Source: Bacteroidales bacterium | GTDB taxonomy: Bacteria; Bacteroidota; Bacteroidia; Bacteroidales; WCHB1-69 | NCBI GenBank assembly: GCA_017651425.1 | Contig: JAGCCZ010000068.1 | Coordinates: forward strand, 1-54,894 | Length of the DNA stretch: 54,894 bases | Direction: 5' to 3' | In this document: piece after piece, positions 18,801 to 25,464 of the stretch | Numbering within the stretch: the first letter of the stretch is position 1 | Layout of the letters: every line of letters begins with the position of its first letter | Notes under the pieces: model-generated | Databases searched by the model: none | What the model saw: the letters and a program-made list of their open reading frames with translations, nothing else | Told to the model about the DNA's origin: nothing | Made by a program: the position numbers and the translations under genes

Positions 18801-20172
18801 CGACAACTTCTTTGACCTCGGCGGCACCTCGCTGATGGTGACGCGCGTCATCATCGAGGCCGACAAGGCCGGACACCATTTGGCTTACGGTGACCTCTTT
18901 GACCATCCCACACCGAGGCTCCTCGCCGACCTCATCTCTGGCAACGCACCGGCTGAGATCCGCGAGTCCGACCCCATTGCCGACTACGACTACACTGCCA
19001 TCCACGAGATGCTGAAGAGCAACACACTCGATGCTTTCCGTGCGGGCGATCGACAGACCTTGGGCAATGTGCTGCTGACAGGCGCCACAGGCTTCCTTGG
19101 CATCCATGTGCTCAACGAGCTGATTCATTCCGATGCTGCGAGCATCTGCTGCTTGGTGCGTGGCAAGGACGATGAAGATGCCAAAAAACGCCTGCAGACG
19201 CTGTTGTTCTATTACTTCGACAGCTCCTACGACAGGGAATTCAGCACTGGGAGACTCTCTGTCGCCTGTGGCGATGTCACCACCGATTTTGGAGCTTCCT
19301 TCGCCAGAGGCTCCATTCAGACAGTCTTCAACTGCGCCGCCATCGTGAAGCACTTCTCTAAGGGCACGGAGATTGAAGACGTCAACATTGGCGGTGCGGA
19401 ACGCTGCGTGCAGTTCTGCCTCCAGACAGGCGCCCGGTTGGTTCACATCTCGACCTACAGTACGGCTGGGCTCTCCGTGAACGGGAATCCGGCACCCGGC
19501 ACAACCCAAACCGAACAGCTCTTGTATTTCGGCCAGTTTATGGACAATGCCTACATCAACTCCAAGTTCATGGCCGAGCGCATCATCTTGGAGGCAATGG
19601 TGCGACAAGGACTGAATGCGAAGGTGTTGCGCGTGGGCAATCTTTCCCCGCGCTCCACGGACGGCGAGTTCCAAATAAACTTCCAAACCAACAGTGCGAT
19701 GGGACGTGTGCGGGCGTTCCGTATCCTCGGCAGCTACCCATACGAGAACAGTGATGTTCCCATGGAATTTTCACCCATCAATGAAGTCGCCGCCTCCATC
19801 GTGGCACTAAGCGCCACTCCGAAGGCATGTTGCCTGTTCCATCCCTACAACAACCACTTTGTCCACTTTGGCGACGTGATGAAGGAACTCAGTGTCATTG
19901 GGCCTGCCCCGGAACAAGTGGAGGCCGAAGAGTTCGATCGCCGGCTCAAGGCGGTGAAAGATGACCCGCAAAAAGCCAAGTTCCTCTCCAGCTTGCTGGC
20001 CTATCAGGATATGGCCCATGGACAGGTGTCCACCATGATCCCGACGGACAACACCTATACCACTCAAGTGCTCTATCGCTTGGGGTTCCGCTGGTCCACT
20101 ACCTCGTGGGACTACATCGACAGGTTCCTTACCGCCATCGATGGGTTGGGATATTTTGATGAATCATTGTAA
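12883..20172 (+). CDS. Two-module NRPS, C-A-T-C-A-T-reductase
   Basis: A 2429-residue non-ribosomal peptide synthetase. C1 about 1-415 (HHIINDG at 128-134); A1 about 425-915 (A3 core TSGTTGVPKG 581-590, A10 Lys907); T1 about 928-1003 (GLTS, Ser963, a variant of the usual GG[HD]S); C2 about 1024-1435 (HHLVSDG 1148-1154); A2 about 1445-1935 (TSGSTGTPKG, Lys1928); T2 about 1945-2020 (LGGTS, Ser1983); thioester-reductase domain about 2060-2429 (TGATGFLG 2066-2073, YINSK with Tyr2224 and Lys2228). Hand-aligned pocket codes are DAMFLVCIFK (A1) and DAMFLTIICK (A2); both are hydrophobic and give no confident substrate. A leading C domain with no upstream module suggests N-acylation of the first residue. 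Reductive release gives an aldehyde or alcohol. The PPTase gene follows with no gap. Confidence 0.95.
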   Translation: MKRTAPLISSQLGIYAECVAHKGELCYNLPFIFEIDGSLDGERLRQAVMAMVHAHPAFFTRIELNNDGELMQTIDMDNETWTLELEEVSDIEAEKASFPQPFDLEGGRLFRFRLLRQGDRFYLLMDVHHIINDGSSFHNMLQEISAAYEGNSIEPETFSLMDMAYEEVELRKSPAFEEGKKWYARHFDCGDTCTELIPDLEESVPRDGMKSRVLQTRLEDIDAFCREKGVFKSTFFTTAYAFLLAKFVGDKEALFNTVHNGRSDKRLARTQGMFVKTLPVYLKFDEETTVLQLMQSCQDLMTGCRMHEIYSYRDLMNDLQLRMATDFVWHGMLLSDDTMGGKPMKAEPIGVETHLSPFYLRAYILDGQVHLDVEYDADKYSDAFIDQIMESYEAVVEGFLSKEHLRDIAIAAQSQLALLDSFNNTDVPYDDTQNIVSLFREQVQKTPDNVAVVFNDKHFTYKELDELSDRIAAFVSLKGLGREDIVSVLIPRNEWMAIASMGILKAGCGYQPLDSSYPSERLNFMMKDAHVKLLIADEALRSIVSEYDGDVLLTQDIDSLPHATPEAMEPSPDDLFIMLYTSGTTGVPKGCQLTHRNLVCFCHMFKLHYDLGPQNNVAAYASYGFDANMMDMYPTLTSGATLHIIPEEIRLDLIALNDYFEQNHITHSFMTTQVGYQFATTIENHSLLHLTVGGEKLASLTPPASYTLHNCYGPTECTIFTNIYIVKEKLLNIPIGKAMDNVHLYVVDPQGHRLPVGASGELCISGPQVSRGYLNRPEKTAEVYVTNPYETDAKYARMYRSGDIVRYLPDGNIQFVGRRDGQVKIRGFRIELTEVEGIIRQFPGIENVTVQAFDEEGGGKFIAAYVVSDQKIDIEALNQFIMEEKPPYMVPAVTMQIDAIPLNQNQKVNKRALPKPEKKAAAVEGSNAPLNVLEQQIKEIVSEILGHEDFGITTVLGYVGLTSISAIKLAVQVNKRFNVALDAKSLVKSGSIQSIENVILSKLLHPDTSEVEGNADAETVTTTTCGLSHAQTGVYFDCMKNPLSTLYNIPMKIGFPADADTGRLAEAVRTLVKLHPQLTASFGNEGGNVVQTTHPDMEIDVPIAEMGEAELAVHKQDFVKPYNLKQAPLCRFEIVRTEKGVCLLSDMHHLVSDGGSYDLFIRQLCDLMEGNGVDAEKLSYAAFVNAEKEAEQTDSYAEAKQFFHDQLSQVDGVTELSSDLTNPHANGTVGCVSSPLDWLFIDEYCRMHGLTPAHLTLSAVYYVLSRFANTEDICITTISSGRSNLSIQDTVGMFVNTLALSAKIEHQTVSDFIRQTRDKFDATLLHESYPFAQIAADYGLSAEIMFAYQIGVINHYSVSGTELSVESMELNVPKFPIAFYIREEDGKPCVSVEYDDGRYSKGMMQEMADSVANVAKAFVEQPDAVLESVSLLDKAQTDLLDSFNKTAVPYDDTETIVSLFRKSVQAHPHDTSVVFMNRSYTYQEVDEISDRIAAFIASKGLGHEDVVSVLIPRCEWMAIASLGVLKAGCAYQPLDPSYPAERLNFMMQDAHAKMLIADRELRSIVNEYAGEVLLTQDIPKLSDKSLSLSAANPEIRPHDLFILLYTSGSTGTPKGCQWEHRNIVAFCHWYHRKFALTADCRVSAYASYGFDACQMDMYSALTCGAAVYIIPEDIRLNLPELSRYFEAQQITHAFMTTQIAYQFATTQQCGTLRYLLTGGEKLAALTPPDNYTLVNIYGPTETTICITTFDVKETLKDIPVGKALDNMQLYVVDKQGNRLPVGAAGELWVAGPQVSRGYLNRPEKTAETYIPNPFGPGTVYRTGDIVRFQPDGNVQFVGRRDGQVKIRGFRIELKEVEAVIRQFPDVKDVTVQAFDYENGGKYIAAYIVSDTQIDVPLLNQFIARQKPSYMVPAATMQIDAIPLNQNQKVNRKALPAPVITAEEREYVAPANDLEKLFCDIYASILAMDRVGASDNFFDLGGTSLMVTRVIIEADKAGHHLAYGDLFDHPTPRLLADLISGNAPAEIRESDPIADYDYTAIHEMLKSNTLDAFRAGDRQTLGNVLLTGATGFLGIHVLNELIHSDAASICCLVRGKDDEDAKKRLQTLLFYYFDSSYDREFSTGRLSVACGDVTTDFGASFARGSIQTVFNCAAIVKHFSKGTEIEDVNIGGAERCVQFCLQTGARLVHISTYSTAGLSVNGNPAPGTTQTEQLLYFGQFMDNAYINSKFMAERIILEAMVRQGLNAKVLRVGNLSPRSTDGEFQINFQTNSAMGRVRAFRILGSYPYENSDVPMEFSPINEVAASIVALSATPKACCLFHPYNNHFVHFGDVMKELSVIGPAPEQVEAEEFDRRLKAVKDDPQKAKFLSSLLAYQDMAHGQVSTMIPTDNTYTTQVLYRLGFRWSTTSWDYIDRFLTAIDGLGYFDESL

Positions 20173-20739
20173 ATGCTGTATATCAACGACCATATCGACA
20201 CATTGGACTGGGAGGCGCATCTTTCAGAACTTCCCGAGGCGCGGAGGGAGAAGTGCCTGCGTTTCAAACACGATGCCGGTCGTCGGCAATGCGTGGCAGT
20301 ATGGCTTTTGCTGCGGGAGGCGCTGCAGACGGAGTTCGGGCTTGCAGACGTGCCGGAAGTGGCTCTTACTACGCAGGGCAAGCCCTACTTTCCGGACAGG
20401 CCCGACATACACTTCTCGCTCAGCCATTGCACTGCGGGCGTGGCATGCGCGATGGATATACGTCCCATCGGCGTTGACATCGAGCGGGTGCGCCCCTTCA
20501 ACGACGATTTGGCGGCCTATGTGCTCAACGAACAGGAACTTGAGTTGGTACGCCACGCAGCCGATCCCGCACTCTCCTTCACCATTTTATGGACCAAGAA
20601 GGAGAGTCTGTTAAAGCAGACGGGGGAGGGCTTGCGCAATGACTTGAAAAATATTCTCGTGGAGGCCACGTGCCACTTTCAAACCATAATCGCACCAGAT
20701 TCCGGTTATGTGTGTACAACCGCACAGACCATTGTTTGA
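20173..20739 (+). CDS. Sfp-type 4'-phosphopantetheinyl transferase
   Basis: A 188-residue enzyme transferring phosphopantetheine from CoA to carrier-protein serines. The two hallmark motifs are present: GVDIERVRPF (about 98-107, magnesium-binding Asp and Glu) and WTKKESLLKQTGEGL (about 138-152). An upstream SLSHC (about 80-84) corresponds to the CoA-contact region. It is shorter than Sfp (about 224 residues) but keeps both motifs. The start codon directly follows the NRPS stop codon, so its job is very likely to prime Ser963 and Ser1983 of that protein. The start at 20173 gives the natural N-terminus MLYINDHID. Confidence 0.93.
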   Translation: MLYINDHIDTLDWEAHLSELPEARREKCLRFKHDAGRRQCVAVWLLLREALQTEFGLADVPEVALTTQGKPYFPDRPDIHFSLSHCTAGVACAMDIRPIGVDIERVRPFNDDLAAYVLNEQELELVRHAADPALSFTILWTKKESLLKQTGEGLRNDLKNILVEATCHFQTIIAPDSGYVCTTAQTIV

Positions 20740-20783
20740 TTTGATGTTAAATTGCTAAATGTTTTAATCGTAAAATCACTAAA

Positions 20784-22043
20784 ATGAAGATGTTGTATAA
20801 AAATATACTTTGGGTATCCCTTTTTTTCCTTGTCACTGCCTGTACGTCAAATGCGCAGCCGCACAGTGGGGGAGAGTCGCTTGCTGAACAGGATACTGCC
20901 GAATACAAACTCTCCATGCTCATAGTCGGCGACCTGATGCAGCATCAAGGTCAAATCGATGCTGCACGCGACACCGATGGCATTTATCGCTATGAAGAGA
21001 CTTTCCGGTATGTGCGTGACGAGATCATCAGCGTGGACCTCGCCATTGCCAACTTTGAAGTGACACTCGGCGGGAAGCCCTATCAAGGTTATCCCCGCTT
21101 CTCGGCGCCCGACGAATACTTGCAAGCCTCCATTGACGCGGGGTTCGATGTGCTGCTGACCGCCAACAACCACTGCTTAGACACACGCAAAAAGGGTTTG
21201 GAACGCACCATCAATATGATGGACAGCCTCCACATCCCACATCTTGGAACATACAAAAACCAAGAGGAAAGGAACAATAATTACCCGTTTCTCATCGAAA
21301 AAAACGGATTTCGTATTGTATTGCTCAACTTCACATACGGCACCAACGGGATTGAGGTCGAGGAGCCTAATGTGGTGAACTATATGGACACGGCTGAGAT
21401 AGCAAGTGACATCTTGAAAGCCAAGGCAATGCATCCTGATATACTGATCGCCATCCCGCATTGGGGGATTGAGTATGTGTTGCAGCCCAACCAACAGCAG
21501 AAGCAAATGGCGTCTTGGTTGTTGGAGAAGGGGGTTGACCACGTCATCGGCGGCCACCCGCACGTTCTGCAGCCGATGGAACTGCGCAACAAAGAGAAAA
21601 ATGGCGGCAATGTGGTGGTTTACTCCTTGGGCAACTATGTTAGCAACATGAGCAAGACGAACACCGACGGTGGGGCCATGCTTCATCTGGACTTCGTGAA
21701 ACGGGGCGACACGGTGACCTTGGAGAATTGCAGCTACAGTCTGGTGTGGGTGTCCAGACCCGTCATCTCGGGGCATAAGAATTTCCGCATCTATCCCATA
21801 CAAGTGGCCGACAGCATGTTGAATGCCTCGGAACGCGCCAAACGCGACCTGTTCAAGAACAATATGAAGGAGCTTCTCGACAAGTACAACAAAGACGTGC
21901 CCGAGCTGAAACCTGTGCCGCAAGTGATCGGTTGGAAAGAGAAGAGTATCTACGACCTGTATCAAGAAGTGCACTCTGTCAGCTTACAATTGCCATATAT
22001 GCAAATAAGCAGCTGGGACGGCGTGACATTCTTGGGAGAGTAA
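20784..22043 (+). CDS. CapA-family (PGA_cap) lipoprotein, metallophosphatase-like
   Basis: A 419-residue protein with a lipoprotein signal (hydrophobic segment, lipobox LVTAC, Cys about residue 20). The body matches the CapA/PgsA fold: IVGDLMQHQGQ at the start, IANFEVTLGG, LLTANNHCLDTRKKGL, then PHWGIEY, VIGGHPHVLQP and VVYSLGNYV. In Bacillus the relative takes part in poly-gamma-glutamate capsule export, but in most genomes the role is unknown. Here it lies 44 bases after the PPTase gene with no terminator in between, so it may be the last gene of the NRPS operon, perhaps acting in export or hydrolytic processing; that link is inference only. It is convergent with the AI-2E permease. Confidence 0.85.
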   Translation: MKMLYKNILWVSLFFLVTACTSNAQPHSGGESLAEQDTAEYKLSMLIVGDLMQHQGQIDAARDTDGIYRYEETFRYVRDEIISVDLAIANFEVTLGGKPYQGYPRFSAPDEYLQASIDAGFDVLLTANNHCLDTRKKGLERTINMMDSLHIPHLGTYKNQEERNNNYPFLIEKNGFRIVLLNFTYGTNGIEVEEPNVVNYMDTAEIASDILKAKAMHPDILIAIPHWGIEYVLQPNQQQKQMASWLLEKGVDHVIGGHPHVLQPMELRNKEKNGGNVVVYSLGNYVSNMSKTNTDGGAMLHLDFVKRGDTVTLENCSYSLVWVSRPVISGHKNFRIYPIQVADSMLNASERAKRDLFKNNMKELLDKYNKDVPELKPVPQVIGWKEKSIYDLYQEVHSVSLQLPYMQISSWDGVTFLGE

Positions 22044-22045
22044 CT

Positions 22046-23200
22046 TCAGATCAATCCGTCTGTCTTTTCTTTTTCCACGTCCGGAATCAACCGTTTCACA
22101 GGCTTGAAATCATAGAAGAAGCGGCTGGCAATGACACGGATGACGGTATAGGCGGGGATGGCGATGAGCATGCCCACCACGCCGCCGATGTGGCCGGCAA
22201 TGAGCAACACGACAAAAATCTCCAGCGGACTGGCCTTGATGCTCGTGGAATAGATGAGCGGCTGGTAAATGAAAGCATCCACCAATTGGGTGGCCAACAT
22301 GATGCAAAGGACAATAAGGGCGAAGATCCAGATATTCACGCCCAGACCGATGCCGGCACCATATTTCAAGATGACACACAGCACAACCCCGATCAACTCT
22401 CCGATCAGAGGTCCCACATACGGGATGACGTTCAGCAGGCCGGCAATGAAAGCAATGCCGAAGGCATAGTTGAACCCGACACGGGCGATGAGCCAGAGCC
22501 CGAGACCGTTGAGCACCACCACCCCGAGAATCTCGACAATCAACCCCACGAAGTAACGGGATAGAAGCCGCTCGATGTCTAGAATGGTCTTCTTCACTCG
22601 CTCCTCAATGCTGTCTGGGACCATGGCACCCACGATCCGCCCGAAGAGCGTGTCATCCTTGATGAAGAAGAAGGAGATGAAGATGACCGAGAAGAGTCCG
22701 ACAGCAATACCTGCCACGGTTGAGGCCACAGAACCCAATATGCCGGAGATGTTCGACAGGTCAAGCACTTCAGATATTTTCTGCATGAGCAGTTGAACTC
22801 CGTCGAAATCTTTGTCAACCCATGGAAAAACTTGGATAATCCAGAGGTTGACCTGATCGATGATATTGTAGCCGTCGGAAATATCCTGAGCCTTCATCAA
22901 GGAGGCTTCGCCAACAATGCCGGTGACCACAGGGATCACCTGTATAATCAGCAGAAACAGTATGGCAAAAATGATGATGATGGTGATAATTGCCAAAACG
23001 GCATCCGGAGCAGATTTTCCTTTGACTTTGATTTTCCGCAGCAGCCGGAGCACGGGTTGTCCAATCAACGAGACCACAAAGGCCAGGATAATATAGGCGA
23101 GCACGCTGCTGAAATAGTAGCAAACCACGGCGGCCAGCGCGATGGCGCCGATGATGATAATGTATCGGGCAAGTCTGTCAATACTGCGTTCTTTTTCCAT
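22046..23200 (-). CDS. AI-2E family transporter (PerM/YdiK-like permease)
   Basis: A 384-residue membrane protein with around eight hydrophobic segments in the AI-2E_transport order: a helix pair at about 12-40 (IIIIGAIALAAVVCYYFSS), a third at about 60-85, a central amphipathic region about 95-150, then helices spread over about 150-355. Family-typical features include the motif NVIPYVGPLIGELIGV (about 265) and IPAYTVIRVIASRFF near the C-terminus. Members have been linked to autoinducer-2 or Na+/H+ exchange, but substrates are mostly untested. It ends three bases past the CapA gene on the opposite strand. The asparaginase gene is 47 bases upstream on the same strand, so the two may be co-transcribed. 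Confidence 0.9.
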   Translation of the reverse strand: MEKERSIDRLARYIIIIGAIALAAVVCYYFSSVLAYIILAFVVSLIGQPVLRLLRKIKVKGKSAPDAVLAIITIIIIFAILFLLIIQVIPVVTGIVGEASLMKAQDISDGYNIIDQVNLWIIQVFPWVDKDFDGVQLLMQKISEVLDLSNISGILGSVASTVAGIAVGLFSVIFISFFFIKDDTLFGRIVGAMVPDSIEERVKKTILDIERLLSRYFVGLIVEILGVVVLNGLGLWLIARVGFNYAFGIAFIAGLLNVIPYVGPLIGELIGVVLCVILKYGAGIGLGVNIWIFALIVLCIMLATQLVDAFIYQPLIYSTSIKASPLEIFVVLLIAGHIGGVVGMLIAIPAYTVIRVIASRFFYDFKPVKRLIPDVEKEKTDGLI

Positions 23201-23247
23201 GATGATCGATTATAGTGTCACTTTCCTCAGCTTGACTGCTGAATGTA

Positions 23248-24285
23248 TTATTCACGAGTGAGTTCTCCGCGAAGCGGGTAACCGATATATTTCTTGACCT
23301 CCTCCAAGGTCACGTCCTGGCCGAGCAGGTACATCACCTTGGTGACGGCGGCCTCGGTGGTCATGTCATAGCCACTGATGACACCGGCGTCGGCGAGGTG
23401 CTTGCCTGTGAGGTAGCGTCCCATCTCCACACCGCCGCCGCCCTTGCACTGGGTGACATTCACGATGATGATGTCGCGTTCCACGGCTTGCCGCAGAATA
23501 TTGATGAATGCCGGGTTGGTGGGCGCATTGCCCACACCGAAAGTCTCCATCACCACAGCCCTCAGACCTTTCGTGTTGAACACTGACTCCAGGAATTCGT
23601 TGCGGATGCCCGGGTATATTTTCACGATGGCCACGTTGTCATCCATTCGGGTGTGGAAACAGAGCTGCTCATCCAGTTTGGGCCGGAAGAGGTTGCTCCT
23701 GTGGTATTCCACATGCGTGTTCACCTCCGCGAGAATAGGATAGTTGGGCGAATAGAAGGCATTGAACCGCGAGGCGTTGTCCTTGTATGTGCGATTGCCC
23801 CGGTAGAGATTGTTCTGGAAATAGATGCACACCTCTTGCACCAAGGGGGTGTTGTTGATATAATATTCGGCGGCAATGGCGATGGCGTTCAGTATGTTGC
23901 GCCGACCATCTGTGCGGATGACCCCCAAGGGGAGCTGCGAGCCCGTGAGGATGACGGGCTTGGCCAGGTTTTCCAGCAGGAAACTCATCGCGGAGGCCGT
24001 GTAGGCCATCGTGTCAGTACCATGCAGGATGACGAAACCGTCATAGTTGTCGTATTCGTTCTTCACCATCCGTGCCAGTCGCACCCAGAAGTCGGGGTTG
24101 GTGTCGGAGGAGTCTATCAGTGGCAACAGCGACTGGAAAGTGACCTCCGCTTCGATAAGATGCAGCATCGGCAGCTGTTCGTGGATGTGTTCGAACTCGA
24201 AAGGCACAAGAGCCTTGCTCGCAGGATCCATGATCATTCCGATGGTCCCGCCGGTATATATAACTAAGATTTTCCGATTACTCAT
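23248..24285 (-). CDS. ansA: L-asparaginase, type I (cytoplasmic)
   Basis: A 345-residue amidohydrolase turning L-asparagine into aspartate and ammonia. The N-terminal motif ILVIYTGGTIGM (catalytic Thr) and the second signature LHGTDTMAYTASAMSF (about 90-105) identify the asparaginase/glutaminase family, and the lack of a signal peptide fits the type I form. An in-frame ATG at 24372 would add 29 residues without homology; the start at 24285 (MSNRKILV) is preferred because a -7-like box lies just upstream (24303-24311). It is followed by the AI-2E permease gene on the same strand after 47 bases. Confidence 0.92.
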   Translation of the reverse strand: MSNRKILVIYTGGTIGMIMDPASKALVPFEFEHIHEQLPMLHLIEAEVTFQSLLPLIDSSDTNPDFWVRLARMVKNEYDNYDGFVILHGTDTMAYTASAMSFLLENLAKPVILTGSQLPLGVIRTDGRRNILNAIAIAAEYYINNTPLVQEVCIYFQNNLYRGNRTYKDNASRFNAFYSPNYPILAEVNTHVEYHRSNLFRPKLDEQLCFHTRMDDNVAIVKIYPGIRNEFLESVFNTKGLRAVVMETFGVGNAPTNPAFINILRQAVERDIIIVNVTQCKGGGGVEMGRYLTGKHLADAGVISGYDMTTEAAVTKVMYLLGQDVTLEEVKKYIGYPLRGELTRE

Positions 24286-24302
24286 AGGATGGATTTTTAG
24301 GC

Positions 24303-24311
24303 CGCGAAAAT
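24303..24311 (-). promoter_or_regulatory. -7-like promoter box of ansA
   Basis: The minus strand reads TATTTTCGC, one mismatch from TAnnTTTGC, 18 bases before the ATG at 24285. It supports the shorter start of the asparaginase. Confidence 0.45.
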
Positions 24312-24417
24312 ACAAAAATTGTAAATGTCGTTTTTTGAAAAAAACAAGGGGGTATGCGGCTCTTCCACACATTTACGACGACCCTGATTTAATTTTCAGC
24401 GAATGGAAGATTTTTAT

Positions 24418-24426
24418 TATTTTTGC
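24418..24426 (+). promoter_or_regulatory. -7 promoter box of the GtrB-like glycosyltransferase unit
   Basis: TATTTTTGC is an exact TAnnTTTG plus C match, 77 bases before the ATG at 24503. With the ansA box on the other strand it makes the 217-base gap a divergent promoter region. Confidence 0.55.
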
Positions 24427-24502
24427 ACTTTTAAAAAAAAGTGTATCATGGGGTTAAACCTGTTGATTTATTGAACTTTAGAAAAATGTAAAAACACAAT
24501 AT

Positions 24503-25453
24503 ATGGATATATCAGTAATTGTACCCCTTTTTAACGAAGAAGAGTCGCTGCCCGAGTTGGCGGCTTGGATCAAGCGCGTCATGGACGAACACCAATACAC
24601 TTACGAAGTGGTGATGGTGGACGACGGCTCCAATGACGGCTCCTGGGCCGTGGTGGAACGCCTTCACGCCGAGAACCCCAACATCCGTGGCATACGCTTC
24701 AGAAGAAACTATGGCAAGTCGGCTGCCCTCAACACGGGCTTCGAAGCCTGCGAAGGCGATGTGGTGATCACCATGGACGCCGACCTGCAGGACAGCCCCG
24801 ACGAGATTCCCGAACTCTACCGCATGATCAAGGAGGACGGATACGACTTGGTGTCCGGTTGGAAGAAGAAACGCTACGATTCCAAGATCGCCAAGAACAT
24901 CCCCTCCAAGTTCTTCAACTGGACAACCCGCAAAATGTCGGGCATCCAACTGCACGATTTCAACTGCGGACTGAAGGCCTACCGCAAGGAGGTCGTCAAG
25001 TCCATTGAAGTCTATAGCGAAATGCACCGCTATATCCCGCTGATTGCCAAATGGGCCGGATTCAACAAGATAGGGGAGAAGGTGGTCCAGCACCAGAAAC
25101 GGAAATATGGCGTGACAAAATTCGGCCTCAACCGTTTTGTGAACGGCTATCTCGACCTGCTCACCATCTCGTTCACCACCCGTTTTGGCAAGAAGCCCAT
25201 GCATGCTTTCGGTGTTTGGGGCACCATCGCCTTTCTCGTGGGTTTCATCTGCGCCATTTGGCTTATCATCGCCAAATTGGTGCATCAGTCCCACGGCGTT
25301 CCTTTCCGCCAAGTGACCGACCAGCCTCTTTTCTTCTTGGCCCTGCTGGCCATGGTGCTGGGCTTCATGCTCTTCTTGGCCGGGTTCCTCGGGGAAATGA
25401 TCGCCCGAAACGATCCGGACCGTAACAAATATCAAATCTCCGAGAAAATCTAA
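24503..25453 (+). CDS. GT2 glycosyltransferase, GtrB/DPM-like, with two C-terminal membrane helices
   Basis: A 316-residue protein. The GT-A domain begins ISVIVPLFNEEESL, with VVMVDDGSNDGS near 37-48 and the metal-binding MDADLQDSPDE near 93-103. Two membrane helices follow at about 235-257 and 270-292. This is the layout of polyprenyl-phosphate glucosyl/mannosyl transferases (GtrB, DPM1-type), which load a sugar onto undecaprenyl phosphate at the inner face of the membrane. The start at 24503 gives MDISVIVPLF with no extra residues. It is followed by the acyl-CoA ligase gene after 11 bases, apparently in one unit running to the terminator at 30241. The sugar and acceptor are not determinable. 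Confidence 0.9.
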   Translation: MDISVIVPLFNEEESLPELAAWIKRVMDEHQYTYEVVMVDDGSNDGSWAVVERLHAENPNIRGIRFRRNYGKSAALNTGFEACEGDVVITMDADLQDSPDEIPELYRMIKEDGYDLVSGWKKKRYDSKIAKNIPSKFFNWTTRKMSGIQLHDFNCGLKAYRKEVVKSIEVYSEMHRYIPLIAKWAGFNKIGEKVVQHQKRKYGVTKFGLNRFVNGYLDLLTISFTTRFGKKPMHAFGVWGTIAFLVGFICAIWLIIAKLVHQSHGVPFRQVTDQPLFFLALLAMVLGFMLFLAGFLGEMIARNDPDRNKYQISEKI

Positions 25454-25464
25454 TTCCATTAGCC

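Noticed and set aside
17701..19686. Long open frame on the - strand opposite the NRPS (about 661 codons)
   Set aside because: It lies antisense to the A2-T2-R part of the NRPS, which has intact motifs. The antisense protein shows no domain and is a frame shadow.
24286..24372. 29-residue N-terminal extension of asparaginase
   Set aside because: It has no similarity to the family, contains the -7 box, and the family N-terminus begins at the ATG at 24285.
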